Below, one piece after another: positions 35,961 to 44,359 of a stretch of 64,000 bases of DNA (the stretch's first letter is position 1; each line of letters starts with the position of its first letter). Source of the DNA: Actinomycetota bacterium (GTDB lineage Bacteria > Actinomycetota > Actinomycetes > Actinomycetales > Microbacteriaceae); contig JAFDWK010000016.1 of assembly GCA_018268515.1 (NCBI GenBank), positions 32,112-96,111 of the forward strand, written 5' to 3'. The notes under the pieces were generated by a model. The model saw only the letters and a list, made by a program, of their open reading frames with translations, was not told where the DNA came from and did no database searches. The translations under genes and the position numbers were made by a program.

Positions 35961-37181
35961 TCACGGCTGCGCTCCGGTCGGGGAAGGAGCGGCACGCCGC
36001 CGGAGCTTCGCGGTGGTGAGAGCGACGATGAAGCACGCGCCCACGAGTCCGAGCCCCAGCAGCTGCCAGCCGGAGACGCTCGCCATCGCGCCGGCGCTGA
36101 GGGATCCGATGACCTGGAACGTGCCGGTGATCGCTTCTGCGATGGGCTGGACTCGCCCCCGTTCCTCCGCATGGTAGGTGCCGGCGATCATCGCGCTGCC
36201 CCCGCTGTAGGTGAGGTTCCAGCCCAGGCCCATCGTCAACATCGCCGTGAGGAACGCCCACTCCGCGGTGCTGAAGGCCGCGACGACGCCGGCGACCAGG
36301 ATCAGTGCGATCCCGATGAAGGTGATGGCACGGTCACCGATCCTGTCGATGATCCGCGCGACGACGAATCCGGGCGCGAACATGCCGACCATGTGCAGCT
36401 GGACGGCGAACGCGGCCGTGGACTCGCTGTGGCCCATCGCCATCCCCGCGATGGGTCCTGCGGTCATCATCGCGTTCATCGCGACCGCAGAGAACGCCGT
36501 CGTCGACACCCCCGCCAGCAAGAGGGGTTGTCGCCACAGCGTTCTCCGGGATCGCCCGCCCGAGCTCACCACGGGAACGTCGCCGACGCGCCCGAGTTCC
36601 GCAGGGAGCATCGCGTTCCAGAGCGCGGCGATCGCCCCGAATATCGCGACCAGGAGATAGCTGGCCACGTAGGTCACCGGCAGGAGGTTCGCGGTCCAGG
36701 TCGCGAGGAACGGCCCGATCAGGGCAGCCGCGAGCCCTCCGGCCAGCACCGTCGTGACAGCAGCCGCGCGCGCCCCGTCCGCCGTATCGGCAGCGGCATA
36801 GCGGTAGTACCCCGTCGCCGCGCTGTACAGGCCGACGAGGAACGTGCCCGCACACAACAGCCAGAACGAGCCCCATTGCACCGCCAACGCCGAGATCAGC
36901 CCCGAAGCCACCGCGGCACCGGAGAACAGCACGAACGTCTTGCGGTAGCCGAGTCGTGAGATCGTGCGCGAAACGACGAAAGTCGACGCCAATGCGCCCA
37001 CGGCGATCAAGCTGAACGGAAGCGTCGCGAGAGCATCCGTCGGGGCGAGGTGATGCCCCACAATCCCGGTCAGTGTGAGATCGACGGAGGTCCCGAAGAC
37101 GGCGAGGGCTTGTGCGGGGGCCAACCGGCGAGCGATCCGAAGGCTCGCATGTCGGGTCGGGAGCGTCGAGGAATCGGTCAT
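35961..37181 (-). CDS. Major facilitator superfamily exporter-like transporter
   Basis: 406 aa with twelve hydrophobic segments. After helix 2 the MFS motif A region reads VSRTISRLGYRKTFVL; the matching loop in the second half is VVARIIDRIGDRAITF. The first half carries FLVGLYSAATGYYRYAAADT, and the second half GLGWNLTYSGGSAMIAGTYH. The sequence resembles drug/metabolite-type MFS exporters of ~400 aa; substrate unknown. ATG 37181 is used; an alternative ATG at 37214 adds 11 residues. No strong ribosome binding site is seen for either. It is divergent from the GlxA-type regulator, which probably controls it. Confidence 0.85.
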   Translation of the reverse strand: MTDSSTLPTRHASLRIARRLAPAQALAVFGTSVDLTLTGIVGHHLAPTDALATLPFSLIAVGALASTFVVSRTISRLGYRKTFVLFSGAAVASGLISALAVQWGSFWLLCAGTFLVGLYSAATGYYRYAAADTADGARAAAVTTVLAGGLAAALIGPFLATWTANLLPVTYVASYLLVAIFGAIAALWNAMLPAELGRVGDVPVVSSGGRSRRTLWRQPLLLAGVSTTAFSAVAMNAMMTAGPIAGMAMGHSESTAAFAVQLHMVGMFAPGFVVARIIDRIGDRAITFIGIALILVAGVVAAFSTAEWAFLTAMLTMGLGWNLTYSGGSAMIAGTYHAEERGRVQPIAEAITGTFQVIGSLSAGAMASVSGWQLLGLGLVGACFIVALTTAKLRRRAAPSPTGAQP

Positions 37182-37210
37182 GCCATCGATGATGCGGAGC
37201 CGGCAGCTGC

Positions 37211-37260
37211 GCAACCAGTGGCAAGAATGACCATCTTGCTAAGATTTCTGCCATGGTTGC
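37211..37260. promoter_or_regulatory. Long imperfect palindrome over the regulator start (probable operator)
   Basis: GCAACCAGTGGCAAGAAT on the left pairs with ATTTCTGCCATGGTTGC on the right (arms 37211-37228 and 37244-37260). The -10 TAAGAT (37240-37245), 7 nt before the regulator ATG, lies between the arms. Binding here would block the regulator gene and could affect the divergent MFS gene. Confidence 0.55.
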
Positions 37261-38221
37261 GTCCTTCACGCCCCGCGAGTCTGCCCGCCATCGGATCGCC
37301 GTGCTCGCCATGGAACACGTGCAGCCGATGGAGGTGGGCATCCCGTTCCAGATCTTCGACCGCGACGAGCTTCCCTATGACGTGGTGCTCTGCGCCCGCC
37401 AGGCCGGGCCGGTCCAGACCCTGAACGGGTGGCAGCTGATCGCCCCCTGGGGCCTTGACGCCCTCGAAACCGCCGACACCGTGATCGTTCCCGCCTTCAG
37501 GGAGATCGACTCGATCCCCGAAGACGTGGCACGCGCGCTGCGTCAGGCCCACGCCCGTGGAACCCGGATGGTGTCCATCTGCACGGGGGCGTTCGCTCTC
37601 GCCGACGCCGGGGTGCTCGACGGCCGTCGAGCGACCACGCACTGGCTTCACGCCGCGAAACTCGCGCGGCAGTACCCCGGAGTCGTCGTCGATCCGGATG
37701 CTCTGTACGTCGACGAGGGGGACATCGTCACCTCGGCGGGAGTCTCCAGCGGGATCGACCTCTGCCTGCATCTGCTGCGCAAGGATCACGGCGCAGCCGT
37801 GGCCAATGCGATCGCCCGCGATATCGTCGCCGCGCCACGGCGTGAGGGCGGGCAGGCCCAATTCATACAACGGCCGCCCATCGCCGTGAGCGAACCATCG
37901 AATCTCGCTCCGACGCTCGAGTGGGCGCTGACCCGACTCGACCTTCCGCTCACCGTCGCCGACCTCGCACGGCACGCCAGGATGTCGTCCCGCACCTTCG
38001 CGCGCATCTTCGCGACCACGACCGGCACGACACCGTTGAAATGGCTGAACATCGCGCGCGTCGACAGAGCACGCGAACTGCTCGAAACCAGCGACATCCC
38101 CGTCGACCAGCTCGCACCGCTCTGCGGCCTGGGCACACCGACCAACCTGCGGGATCACTTCCGCCGCGTCACCGGAACAACACCCACCGCATACCGGCGC
38201 ACCTTCCACGCCACGGCGTAG
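37253..38221 (+). CDS. GlxA-family transcriptional regulator (DJ-1/PfpI plus AraC HTH)
   Basis: 322 aa. Residues ~15-180 form a DJ-1/PfpI-like domain (RIAVLAMEHVQPMEVGIPFQ; nucleophile-elbow region MVSICTGAFALADAGVLDGR; TTHWLHAAKLA). Residues ~215-318 form the AraC-type double HTH (TVADLARHARMSSRTFARIF; PLKWLNIARVDRARELLETS). The DJ-1 domain of this family senses ligands, usually unknown. The family controls catabolic or efflux genes; the adjacent MFS gene is the obvious target. The ATG lies 7 nt after the -10, inside the palindromic operator. Confidence 0.9.
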   Translation: MVASFTPRESARHRIAVLAMEHVQPMEVGIPFQIFDRDELPYDVVLCARQAGPVQTLNGWQLIAPWGLDALETADTVIVPAFREIDSIPEDVARALRQAHARGTRMVSICTGAFALADAGVLDGRRATTHWLHAAKLARQYPGVVVDPDALYVDEGDIVTSAGVSSGIDLCLHLLRKDHGAAVANAIARDIVAAPRREGGQAQFIQRPPIAVSEPSNLAPTLEWALTRLDLPLTVADLARHARMSSRTFARIFATTTGTTPLKWLNIARVDRARELLETSDIPVDQLAPLCGLGTPTNLRDHFRRVTGTTPTAYRRTFHATA

Positions 38222-38405
38222 GCGAACTCCCCAGCGCGCGCTCCGGGCCCGCAATCCCTGCGCCGACACCGTCATGGCCGGCGACGACCAGTCGGGCCGT
38301 CGTGTGCCGCGCGGGCGGTCTCCCCGGCCGGTCGGCGCACGAGAGGCGTTCGCCGCGGGCGAAGCGCGCAGCACCGCGGGGCGGGATCCTCGAAAGAGGC
38401 CGACC

Positions 38406-38411
38406 TAGGAT
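38406..38411 (+). promoter_or_regulatory. -10 hexamer TAGGAT of the UPF0182 gene
   Basis: Ends 6 nt before the GTG start (spacer GGCAGG), supporting that GTG and a leaderless mRNA. Confidence 0.45.
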
Positions 38412-38417
38412 GGCAGG

Positions 38418-41333
38418 GTGACCACCTCTCCTGCACCGGCCGCGCCCCGAACAGCCCGACGCATCGTCCTCGCGACGGTGGTGATCCTCGCCGTGCTCAT
38501 CGCCGCGTTCTTCGTATTCGCCTCGATGTACACCGACTTCCTCTGGTACGACCAGCTGAACTTCGCGCAGGTGCTCACCACCCGCTGGATCGCGACGGCC
38601 GTGATGTTCGTGATCGGGTTCCTCGGCATGGCGGTGCCGATGTTCATCGCCATCCAGCTCGCCTACCGGCTGCGGCCGGTCTATGTGCGGCTGAGCTCGC
38701 AGCTGGACCGCTACCAGGAGGTGGTGGAGCCGCTGCGTCGCCTGGCGATGTGGGGGATGCCGGTGTTCTTCGGCCTGTTCGCCGGCTTCGCCGCCGCGGG
38801 GCAGTGGGAGACCGTGTGGCAGTGGGCCAACGGGACCGCGACCGGCCAGACCGACGCGCAGTTCCATCTGGACACGGGCTTCTACCTGTTCGATCTGCCG
38901 TTCTACTCGGAGCTGCTCGGCTTCATCTCCGCAGTGCTCATCCTGTGCCTGCTGGTGTCGGCGCTGGTGCTCTACCTGTACGGATCCGTGCGGATCGGCC
39001 AGGGCGAGCTGCGCATCTCGAAGGCGGCCCGCGTGCAGCTGGCCGTGATCGCCGGCGTGTACCTGCTGGTGCAGGCGGTGAGCCTGTGGCTGGACCGGTA
39101 CAAGACCCTCACCACCACCGAGGACAAGATCACGGGTGCCGCGTTCACCGGTGTGAACGCGGTGATCCCGGGGCTTGCGATCCTCGCGATCATCGCGGCG
39201 CTCGTGGCGGTGCTGTTCTTCGTCACCGCGGTGATCGGGCACTGGCGGTTCCCGCTCGCGGCGACCGCGCTGCTCATCATCGCGGCCCTCGTGCTCGGCG
39301 TCGGCTACCCGTGGGCGGTGAACACCTTCCAGGTGAAGCCGAACCAGAACCAGCTGCAGGCGCAGTACTACGAGCGCAACCTCAAGGCGACCAAGGCGGC
39401 CTACGGCATCGACGGGGTGGAGACCACCCCGTTCAAGGCGCAGACCACGGCCCAGCCCGGGCAGCTGCGGTCGGACGCGGACACCACCGCGTCGATCCGC
39501 ATCATGGATCCGAACGTGATCCCCCCGACCTTCCAGCAGCTCGAGCAGTACCGCAGCTACTACAAGTTCGCCGACAAGCTCGACGTCGACCGGTACACCC
39601 TCAACGGCAAGACGCAGGACGCCGTGGTGGCCGTGCGCGAGATCGACACGTCGAGCCTGGGCAGCAACCAGACCTGGAACAACAGCACGCTGGTCTACAC
39701 GCACGGCTACGGCCTCGTCGCGGCGGCGGGCAACCAGCGCACCAGCGACGGCGAGCCGGTCTTCCTCGAGCGCGGCATCCCGACCGCGGGCGTGCTCACC
39801 GACACCGACAAGTACGAGCCGCGGGTGTATTTCGGCGAGAAGTCGCCGCAGTACTCGATCGTCGGCGCGCCGAAGGGCACCGCCCCGGTCGAGATCGACT
39901 ACCCGCGCGGCAAGGACGCGGGGGAGAGCCAGACCAAGACCACGTTCACGGGTGACGGCGGGCCGCGCATCGGCAACTTCTTCACGAAGCTGCTGTACGC
40001 GCTGAAGTTCCAGTCCGAGCAGATCCTGTTCTCCGACAGCGTGAACGCGGATTCGCAGATCCTGTACGACCGGGATCCGGCCCTGCGGGTGCAGAAGGCG
40101 GCCCCGTACCTGACCCTCGACAGCGACCCGTACCCGAGCATCGTGGACGGCCGCATCGTGTGGATCGTGGACGGCTACACGACCAGCTCGAGCTACCCGT
40201 ACTCGACCACGGTGAACCTGCCCAAGGCGATCAGCGACTCCGTCAACACGCAGCCCGGCTTCGTGACCGACGACATCAACTACATCCGCAACTCGGTCAA
40301 GGCCACGGTCGACGCCTACGACGGCAAGGTCACTCTGTACGCGTGGGATCCGACGGATCCGGTGCTCAAGACCTGGCAGAAGATCTACCCGTCCACGCTC
40401 AAGCCGATCAGCGACATGTCGGCGCAGCTGATGAGTCACGTGCGCTACCCGACCGACCTGTTCAAGGTGCAGCGCGCGATGCTCGGCACCTACCACGTCA
40501 ACGACGCGGCCTCGTTCGCCCGGCAGGACAACCTGTGGGAGACCCCGAACGACCCGCAGAGCGACTCGGCGAACCCCGAGCTGCAGCCGCCGTACTACCT
40601 CAGCATGAAGATGCCGGGGCAGGATCAGGCGCAGTTCTCGATGTACACGACGTTCATCCCGGCCTCGCAGGGATCGAACAGCCGCAACGTGCTGTTCGGG
40701 TACCTCGCCGTCGATTCGGATGCCGGCTCCACGGCGGGCAAGAAGTCCAGCTCGTACGGGAAGCTGCGCATGCTGGAGATCGATGCGGACACCACGGTGC
40801 CCGGCCCCGGCCAGGTGCAGAACTCGTTCGACTCGGATCCGACCGTGGGCCAGCAGCTGAACCTGCTCAAACAGGGGCAGTCGAAGGTGACGCATGGAAA
40901 CCTGCTCACGCTGCCCGTGGGCGGCGGGTTCCTGTACGTGCAGCCGGTGTTCGTGCAGTCCTCCGGCGGCACCCAGGTGCCGCGCCTGCAGAAGATCCTG
41001 GTCGCGTTCGGCGACAAGATCGCGTTCGCGGATACGCTGACCGAGGCGCTGGACCAGCTGTTCGGGGGCGACTCCGGTGCGGCCGGCGGTGACAACAACG
41101 TCACCCCGACGCCCATGCCAACGCCGACCCCGGGCACGAACCCGACCCCGCCGTCCGACAACGCGGCGGCGATCCAGGCGGCGCTGAACGATGCCAAGGC
41201 CGCGATGCTCGCTCGCGACGCGGCTCTGAAGGCGGGCGACCTCTCGGCGTTCGCCGTTCAGGACCAGAAGCTCACCGACGCGGTGAACCGGCTGATCGCG
41301 CTCGAGGGGAGCGGCAGCAGCACCACCAAGTAG
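38418..41333 (+). CDS. UPF0182 family large membrane protein
   Basis: 971 aa. About seven transmembrane helices fill residues 1-310 (IVLATVVILAVLIAAFFVFA; WIATAVMFVIGFLGMAVPMF; LLGFISAVLILCLLVSALVL; VQLAVIAGVYLLVQAVSLWL). A large extracytoplasmic domain follows with motifs such as VNTFQVKPNQNQLQ, VEIDYPRGKDAG and FSDSVNADSQILYDRDP. The tail after ~890 is Pro/Thr-rich (PTPMPTPTPGTNPTPP) plus a helix. This is the actinobacterial UPF0182 family (mycobacterial Rv3193c type), whose role is unknown. In mycobacteria it sits beside the PDZ-Lon gene; here the MFS/GlxA pair separates them. Confidence 0.9.
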   Translation: MTTSPAPAAPRTARRIVLATVVILAVLIAAFFVFASMYTDFLWYDQLNFAQVLTTRWIATAVMFVIGFLGMAVPMFIAIQLAYRLRPVYVRLSSQLDRYQEVVEPLRRLAMWGMPVFFGLFAGFAAAGQWETVWQWANGTATGQTDAQFHLDTGFYLFDLPFYSELLGFISAVLILCLLVSALVLYLYGSVRIGQGELRISKAARVQLAVIAGVYLLVQAVSLWLDRYKTLTTTEDKITGAAFTGVNAVIPGLAILAIIAALVAVLFFVTAVIGHWRFPLAATALLIIAALVLGVGYPWAVNTFQVKPNQNQLQAQYYERNLKATKAAYGIDGVETTPFKAQTTAQPGQLRSDADTTASIRIMDPNVIPPTFQQLEQYRSYYKFADKLDVDRYTLNGKTQDAVVAVREIDTSSLGSNQTWNNSTLVYTHGYGLVAAAGNQRTSDGEPVFLERGIPTAGVLTDTDKYEPRVYFGEKSPQYSIVGAPKGTAPVEIDYPRGKDAGESQTKTTFTGDGGPRIGNFFTKLLYALKFQSEQILFSDSVNADSQILYDRDPALRVQKAAPYLTLDSDPYPSIVDGRIVWIVDGYTTSSSYPYSTTVNLPKAISDSVNTQPGFVTDDINYIRNSVKATVDAYDGKVTLYAWDPTDPVLKTWQKIYPSTLKPISDMSAQLMSHVRYPTDLFKVQRAMLGTYHVNDAASFARQDNLWETPNDPQSDSANPELQPPYYLSMKMPGQDQAQFSMYTTFIPASQGSNSRNVLFGYLAVDSDAGSTAGKKSSSYGKLRMLEIDADTTVPGPGQVQNSFDSDPTVGQQLNLLKQGQSKVTHGNLLTLPVGGGFLYVQPVFVQSSGGTQVPRLQKILVAFGDKIAFADTLTEALDQLFGGDSGAAGGDNNVTPTPMPTPTPGTNPTPPSDNAAAIQAALNDAKAAMLARDAALKAGDLSAFAVQDQKLTDAVNRLIALEGSGSSTTK

Positions 41334-41381
41334 CGCTCGATTCGCGCACTGCGAGATCCCGTGTTAGGCTATTCCTTGTGC

Positions 41382-41455
41382 CGCGGGGTGGAGCAGTTCG
41401 GTAGCTCGCCGGGCTCATAACCCGGAGGTCGCAGGTTCAAATCCTGTCCCCGCAA
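41382..41455 (+). tRNA. Initiator tRNA-fMet (anticodon CAT)
   Basis: 74 nt without CCA. Acceptor arms CGCGGGG and CCCCGCA leave a C1-A72 mismatch, and the anticodon stem has three G-C pairs (GGG-CTCATAA-CCC). Both are the defining marks of initiator tRNA. D-arm GGAGCAGTTCGGTAGCTC and T-arm AGGTTCAAATCCT are normal. CCA is not encoded (CAA follows A73). A promoter -10 (TAGGCT) lies at 41365-41370. Confidence 0.95.
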
Positions 41456-41462
41456 CAAATGG

Positions 41463-41494
41463 AAAAGGCTCGATCCGTCAGGATCGGGCCTTTT
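41463..41494 (+). terminator. Rho-independent terminator of tRNA-fMet
   Basis: Stem AAAAGGCTCGATCC/GGATCGGGCCTTTT with a GTCA loop, then a five-T run; 7 nt after the tRNA. Confidence 0.85.
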
Positions 41495-41589
41495 TCGTCT
41501 GCTGCCGGGATGTCGCTTCGAACCTGCCGGGCCCGCGCGCCCGAGGCTCGCCGCGTCGCGCAGCGGCGTGGTGAGAAGGCGCGTGGTGC

Positions 41590-41610
41590 TTCAAATCCTG
41601 TCCCCGCAAC
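41590..41610 (+). repeat. Duplicated 3' end of tRNA-fMet (attachment-site-like scar)
   Basis: A 21-bp exact repeat of the tRNA's T-arm and acceptor 3' half (TTCAAATCC...CCCCGCAAC, original at 41436-41456), 154 bp downstream. No D-arm or anticodon arm precedes it, so it is not a functional tRNA. 3'-end tRNA repeats are typical of integrase attachment sites. Confidence 0.8.
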
Positions 41611-41626
41611 GAGAAAGCGACACAAG

Positions 41627-41666
41627 AAGGCCCTCTGATCAGGAGAAATCCAGATCAGGGGGCCTT
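41627..41666. terminator. Bidirectional hairpin between tRNA region and slipin remnant
   Basis: AAGGCCCTCTGATC pairs with GATCAGGGGGCCTT around a 12-nt loop, with one mismatch; AAG/CTT flanks let it serve both strands. It ends 11 nt from the slipin-remnant stop. Confidence 0.7.
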
Positions 41667-41676
41667 CGTCTTGCCC

Positions 41677-42116
41677 TCAGCGGGCGCGCATCTGCGCGGC
41701 CGCGGCCTCCCGGTCGATGAGGTTCATCACGTCGCCGATCGAGTTCACGAGCGGGGTCGGCGCGATGACGAGGGTGTTCTTGTCCACTCCGATCTCCACG
41801 AGCGTCCGCAGGGTGCGCAGCTGCAGCGCCGGCGGATGCGACATCATCGTGTCGGACGCGGTGCCCAGCTGCGCGGCGGCGAGCGCCTCGCCCTCCGCGG
41901 CGATGATCTTCGCCCTCTTCTCGCGCTCCGCCTCCGCCTGCTTCGCCATCGCGCGCTTCATGGTGTCCGGCAGCAGGATGTCCTTCAGCTCGACCAGGGT
42001 CACCTCCACGCCCCAGTCCACAGTGGTCGACGGTCACGTTGTCCTTGGTGAAGAACACGATGATCGCGAGGATCACGACGACCACCACGATGACGAGCGG
42101 GATCACGGGACCGCCT
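41677..42116 (-). pseudogene. Slipin (SPFH/Band 7) gene with internal deletion and frameshift
   Basis: GTG 42116 (after GGAGGAGG) opens with the slipin membrane hairpin and start of the SPFH domain (PLVIVVVVVILAIIVFFTKD then NVTVD). At about 42021-42026 the frame breaks; in the next frame the typical C-terminal part continues (WGVEVTLVELKDILLPDTMK, RAMAKQAEAEREKRAKIIAA, EGEALAAAQLGTASDTMM) to the stop. The central ~100+ residues of the SPFH domain are missing. The junction lies in GTCGACCACTGTGGACTGG, where the two halves have similar sequence (GT-CGAC and GT-GGAC), so a short-homology deletion is likely. The C-terminal half could be expressed from GTG 42021 as a 114-residue peptide, but the membrane part would be lost. 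Confidence 0.75.
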
Positions 42117-42243
42117 CCTCCGGCTCCGGTGAGTGCCGCGGGCCACTGCATCCATTGTGCTCCCACCCGCCGCCAGGATCGCGGGTTCGGGTCGATACGT
42201 GACGTCCGGTCACGGAGGTGCCACGGTGCGGGATGATGGAGCC

Positions 42244-43047
42244 ATGACCGCCGGATCCGTCCCCGTCGCCGTATGCCAGTTCGCGCCCGTCGCGGATCGT
42301 GCCGCGAACCGGGAGCGGATCGGCGATCTCGTCGGGCAGGCGGCCGGCCGCGGTGCGCAGGTCATCGTGCTGCCCGAGTACTCCAGCTACTTCGTGGACC
42401 CGCTGGACGAGACGCTCGCCGCGAACGCGGAGGAGCTCGACGACGCCTTCACCGCCCGGCTGCGCGTGCTGGCGGCCCGGCACGGCGTGGTGATCGTCGC
42501 GGGGCTCGTGGAGCGCGCCGGCGAAGGCCGGATCCGCAATGCGCTCGTCGCCGTGGATGCCACGGGCCTGCTCGCGGTGTATCGCAAGCAGCACCTCTAC
42601 GACGCGTTCGGGCAGACCGAGTCGCGCTGGATAGAGCCGGGCGGACTGGGCGAGCCTGCGACGTTCGCCGTGGCGGGCCTCACCTTCGGGCTGATGACCT
42701 GCTACGACCTGCGTTTCCCCGAGGTGGCGCGCACGCTGGTCGACGCGGGCGCCGACGTGCTCGTGGTGCCGGCGGAATGGGTGCGCGGGCCGCTCAAGGA
42801 ACAGCACTGGACGACGCTGCTGGCCGCCCGGGCGATCGAGAACACCGCCTACGTCGTCGCGGCCGACCACCCGGTGCCGGTCGGGGTGGGGCATTCCGCG
42901 GTCATCGATCCTCAGGGCGTGACCGTGGCCGGCATCGGGACGGGGGAGGGGATCGCGGTCGCCGAGCTCGAGGCGGCCGCCGTCGCCCGCGTGCGCGAGG
43001 TCAACCCCGTGCTGCGTCTGCGCCGCTACCGCGTCGTCCCCGGCTGA
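42244..43047 (+). CDS. Nitrilase-superfamily carbon-nitrogen hydrolase
   Basis: 267 aa, typical length. The Glu-Lys-Cys triad is visible: Glu in VIVLPEYSSYF (~46), Lys in AVYRKQHLYDAFGQTES (~118) and Cys in LMTCYDLRFPEVA (~152), plus a second Glu in VPAEWVRGPLKEQHW. The D-L-R-F-P-E motif is typical of the Nit1/Nit2-like branch, which act as deaminated-glutathione or omega-amidases. A role in amide clean-up is inferred. It converges on the aminotransferase gene with only 5 bp between stops. Confidence 0.88.
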   Translation: MTAGSVPVAVCQFAPVADRAANRERIGDLVGQAAGRGAQVIVLPEYSSYFVDPLDETLAANAEELDDAFTARLRVLAARHGVVIVAGLVERAGEGRIRNALVAVDATGLLAVYRKQHLYDAFGQTESRWIEPGGLGEPATFAVAGLTFGLMTCYDLRFPEVARTLVDAGADVLVVPAEWVRGPLKEQHWTTLLAARAIENTAYVVAADHPVPVGVGHSAVIDPQGVTVAGIGTGEGIAVAELEAAAVARVREVNPVLRLRRYRVVPG

Positions 43048-43052
43048 GCCGG

Positions 43053-44261
43053 TCAGGCCCCGCCGGCCAGCCCCGCCAGGCGTTCGGAGGCCTCCGCGAT
43101 GACCTCGGGGCGCTTGCAGGCGGCGAAGCGCACGAGGCCCCGGTAGTCGCCGCGATGCGCGGGCAGCACGAACGCCGTGAGCGGGATCGCCGCGACGCCG
43201 ATCCGCTCCGGCAGCGCCCGGCAGAAGGCATCGGCGTCCTCCCCGCCGATCGCGGAGGCGTCGGCGACGGTGAAGTAGCCGCCATCGGGGCGATGCACCT
43301 GGAACCCCGCCGCGGTGAGCCCCTCGGCCAGCAGGTCGTGCTTCGCACGCAGGCGGGCCGCAGCATCGGCGAAGAACGCATCGGGCAGGCGCAGCCCCCG
43401 AGCGACCGCGGGCTGGAACGGCCCGCCGTTGACGTAGGTGAGGAACTGCTTCACGCTCAGCACCGCGGTGATGAGGTCGGCAGGGCCGTGGATCCAGCCG
43501 ATCTTCCATCCGGTCACCGAGAACGTCTTCCCCGCGGACGAGATGGTGAGCGTCCGCTCCGCGGCGCCCGGAAGCGTCGCGATCGGCACGTGCGGCGCGG
43601 CGAACGACAGATGCTCGTACACCTCGTCGGTGATGATGATCGCGTCGTGCGCGTGCGCCAGCCGCACGATCTCGGTCCGGATCGCGTCGCTCAGCACCGC
43701 CCCGGTCGGGTTGTGCGGGTCGTTCACCAGGATCACCCGGCAGCGATCCGTGACCGCGGCCGCGAGTTCTTCCGGATCCGGCTGGAGACCGGGCAGACGC
43801 AGCGGCACCGTCCGCAGCGTGGCGCCGCTGAGCGCGGCGATGGCGGCGTAGGAGTCGTAGAACGGCTCGAACACCACGATCTCATCCGCAGGCCCCTCCA
43901 CGAGGGCGAGGAGGGCCGAGGCGATGGCCTCGGTGGCACCCGCTGTCACGAGCAGCTCGCGATCGGGATCCACCTCGAGCCCGTAGAAGCGGCGCTGATG
44001 CTCGGAGACCGCCCGCAGTAGATCGGGTACGCCGCGTCCCGGCGGATACTGGTTGGCGCCGTCGAGGATCGCCGCGCGAGCGGCTTCGAGCACGTCTGCC
44101 GGGCCGTCCTCATCGGGGAACCCCTGGCCGAGGTTGATCGCGCCGGTGCGCGCCGCGAGTGCGGAGATCTCCGCGAAGATGGTCGGAGCGACCTCTCCGG
44201 CTGCGGAGAGCAGACCGGCGCCGGCCGCCGTGCGGCGCCATGCGCCGGGCAGGATTCCCAT
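43053..44261 (-). CDS. Class I/II PLP-dependent aminotransferase
   Basis: 402 aa. INLGQGFPDEDGP near the start, NQYPPGRGVPDLLRAV, LVNDPHNPTGAVLSD (PLP-ring Asn), IIITDEVYEHLSF (Asp and Tyr), and the Schiff-base lysine in TISSAGKTFSVTGWKIGW; the C-terminal Arg lies in VRFAACKRPE. The sequence resembles the N-succinyldiaminopimelate/kynurenine aminotransferase-like group; YbdL-like methionine transaminases share the motif. Combined with the convergent nitrilase (omega-amidase-like) gene, a transamination-omega-amidation pair is possible but unproven. Confidence 0.88.
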   Translation of the reverse strand: MGILPGAWRRTAAGAGLLSAAGEVAPTIFAEISALAARTGAINLGQGFPDEDGPADVLEAARAAILDGANQYPPGRGVPDLLRAVSEHQRRFYGLEVDPDRELLVTAGATEAIASALLALVEGPADEIVVFEPFYDSYAAIAALSGATLRTVPLRLPGLQPDPEELAAAVTDRCRVILVNDPHNPTGAVLSDAIRTEIVRLAHAHDAIIITDEVYEHLSFAAPHVPIATLPGAAERTLTISSAGKTFSVTGWKIGWIHGPADLITAVLSVKQFLTYVNGGPFQPAVARGLRLPDAFFADAAARLRAKHDLLAEGLTAAGFQVHRPDGGYFTVADASAIGGEDADAFCRALPERIGVAAIPLTAFVLPAHRGDYRGLVRFAACKRPEVIAEASERLAGLAGGA

Positions 44262-44268
44262 GCCGCCC

Positions 44269-44274
44269 AGGGTA
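44269..44274 (-). promoter_or_regulatory. -10 hexamer TACCCT of the aminotransferase gene
   Basis: Ends 7 nt before the ATG at 44261, giving a leaderless transcript. Confidence 0.45.
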
Positions 44275-44359
44275 ACGGCTTAGAGGAATCAGCCGAGGGG
44301 CATAAGAAAAACACAGGAACGGCCGTCAGTCTGTAAGGGCAAGGTTCGAAGGAGCAGAC

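Noticed and set aside
41590..41610. A second tRNA gene
   Set aside because: Only the 3' 21 nt are present; no D-arm or anticodon arm upstream.
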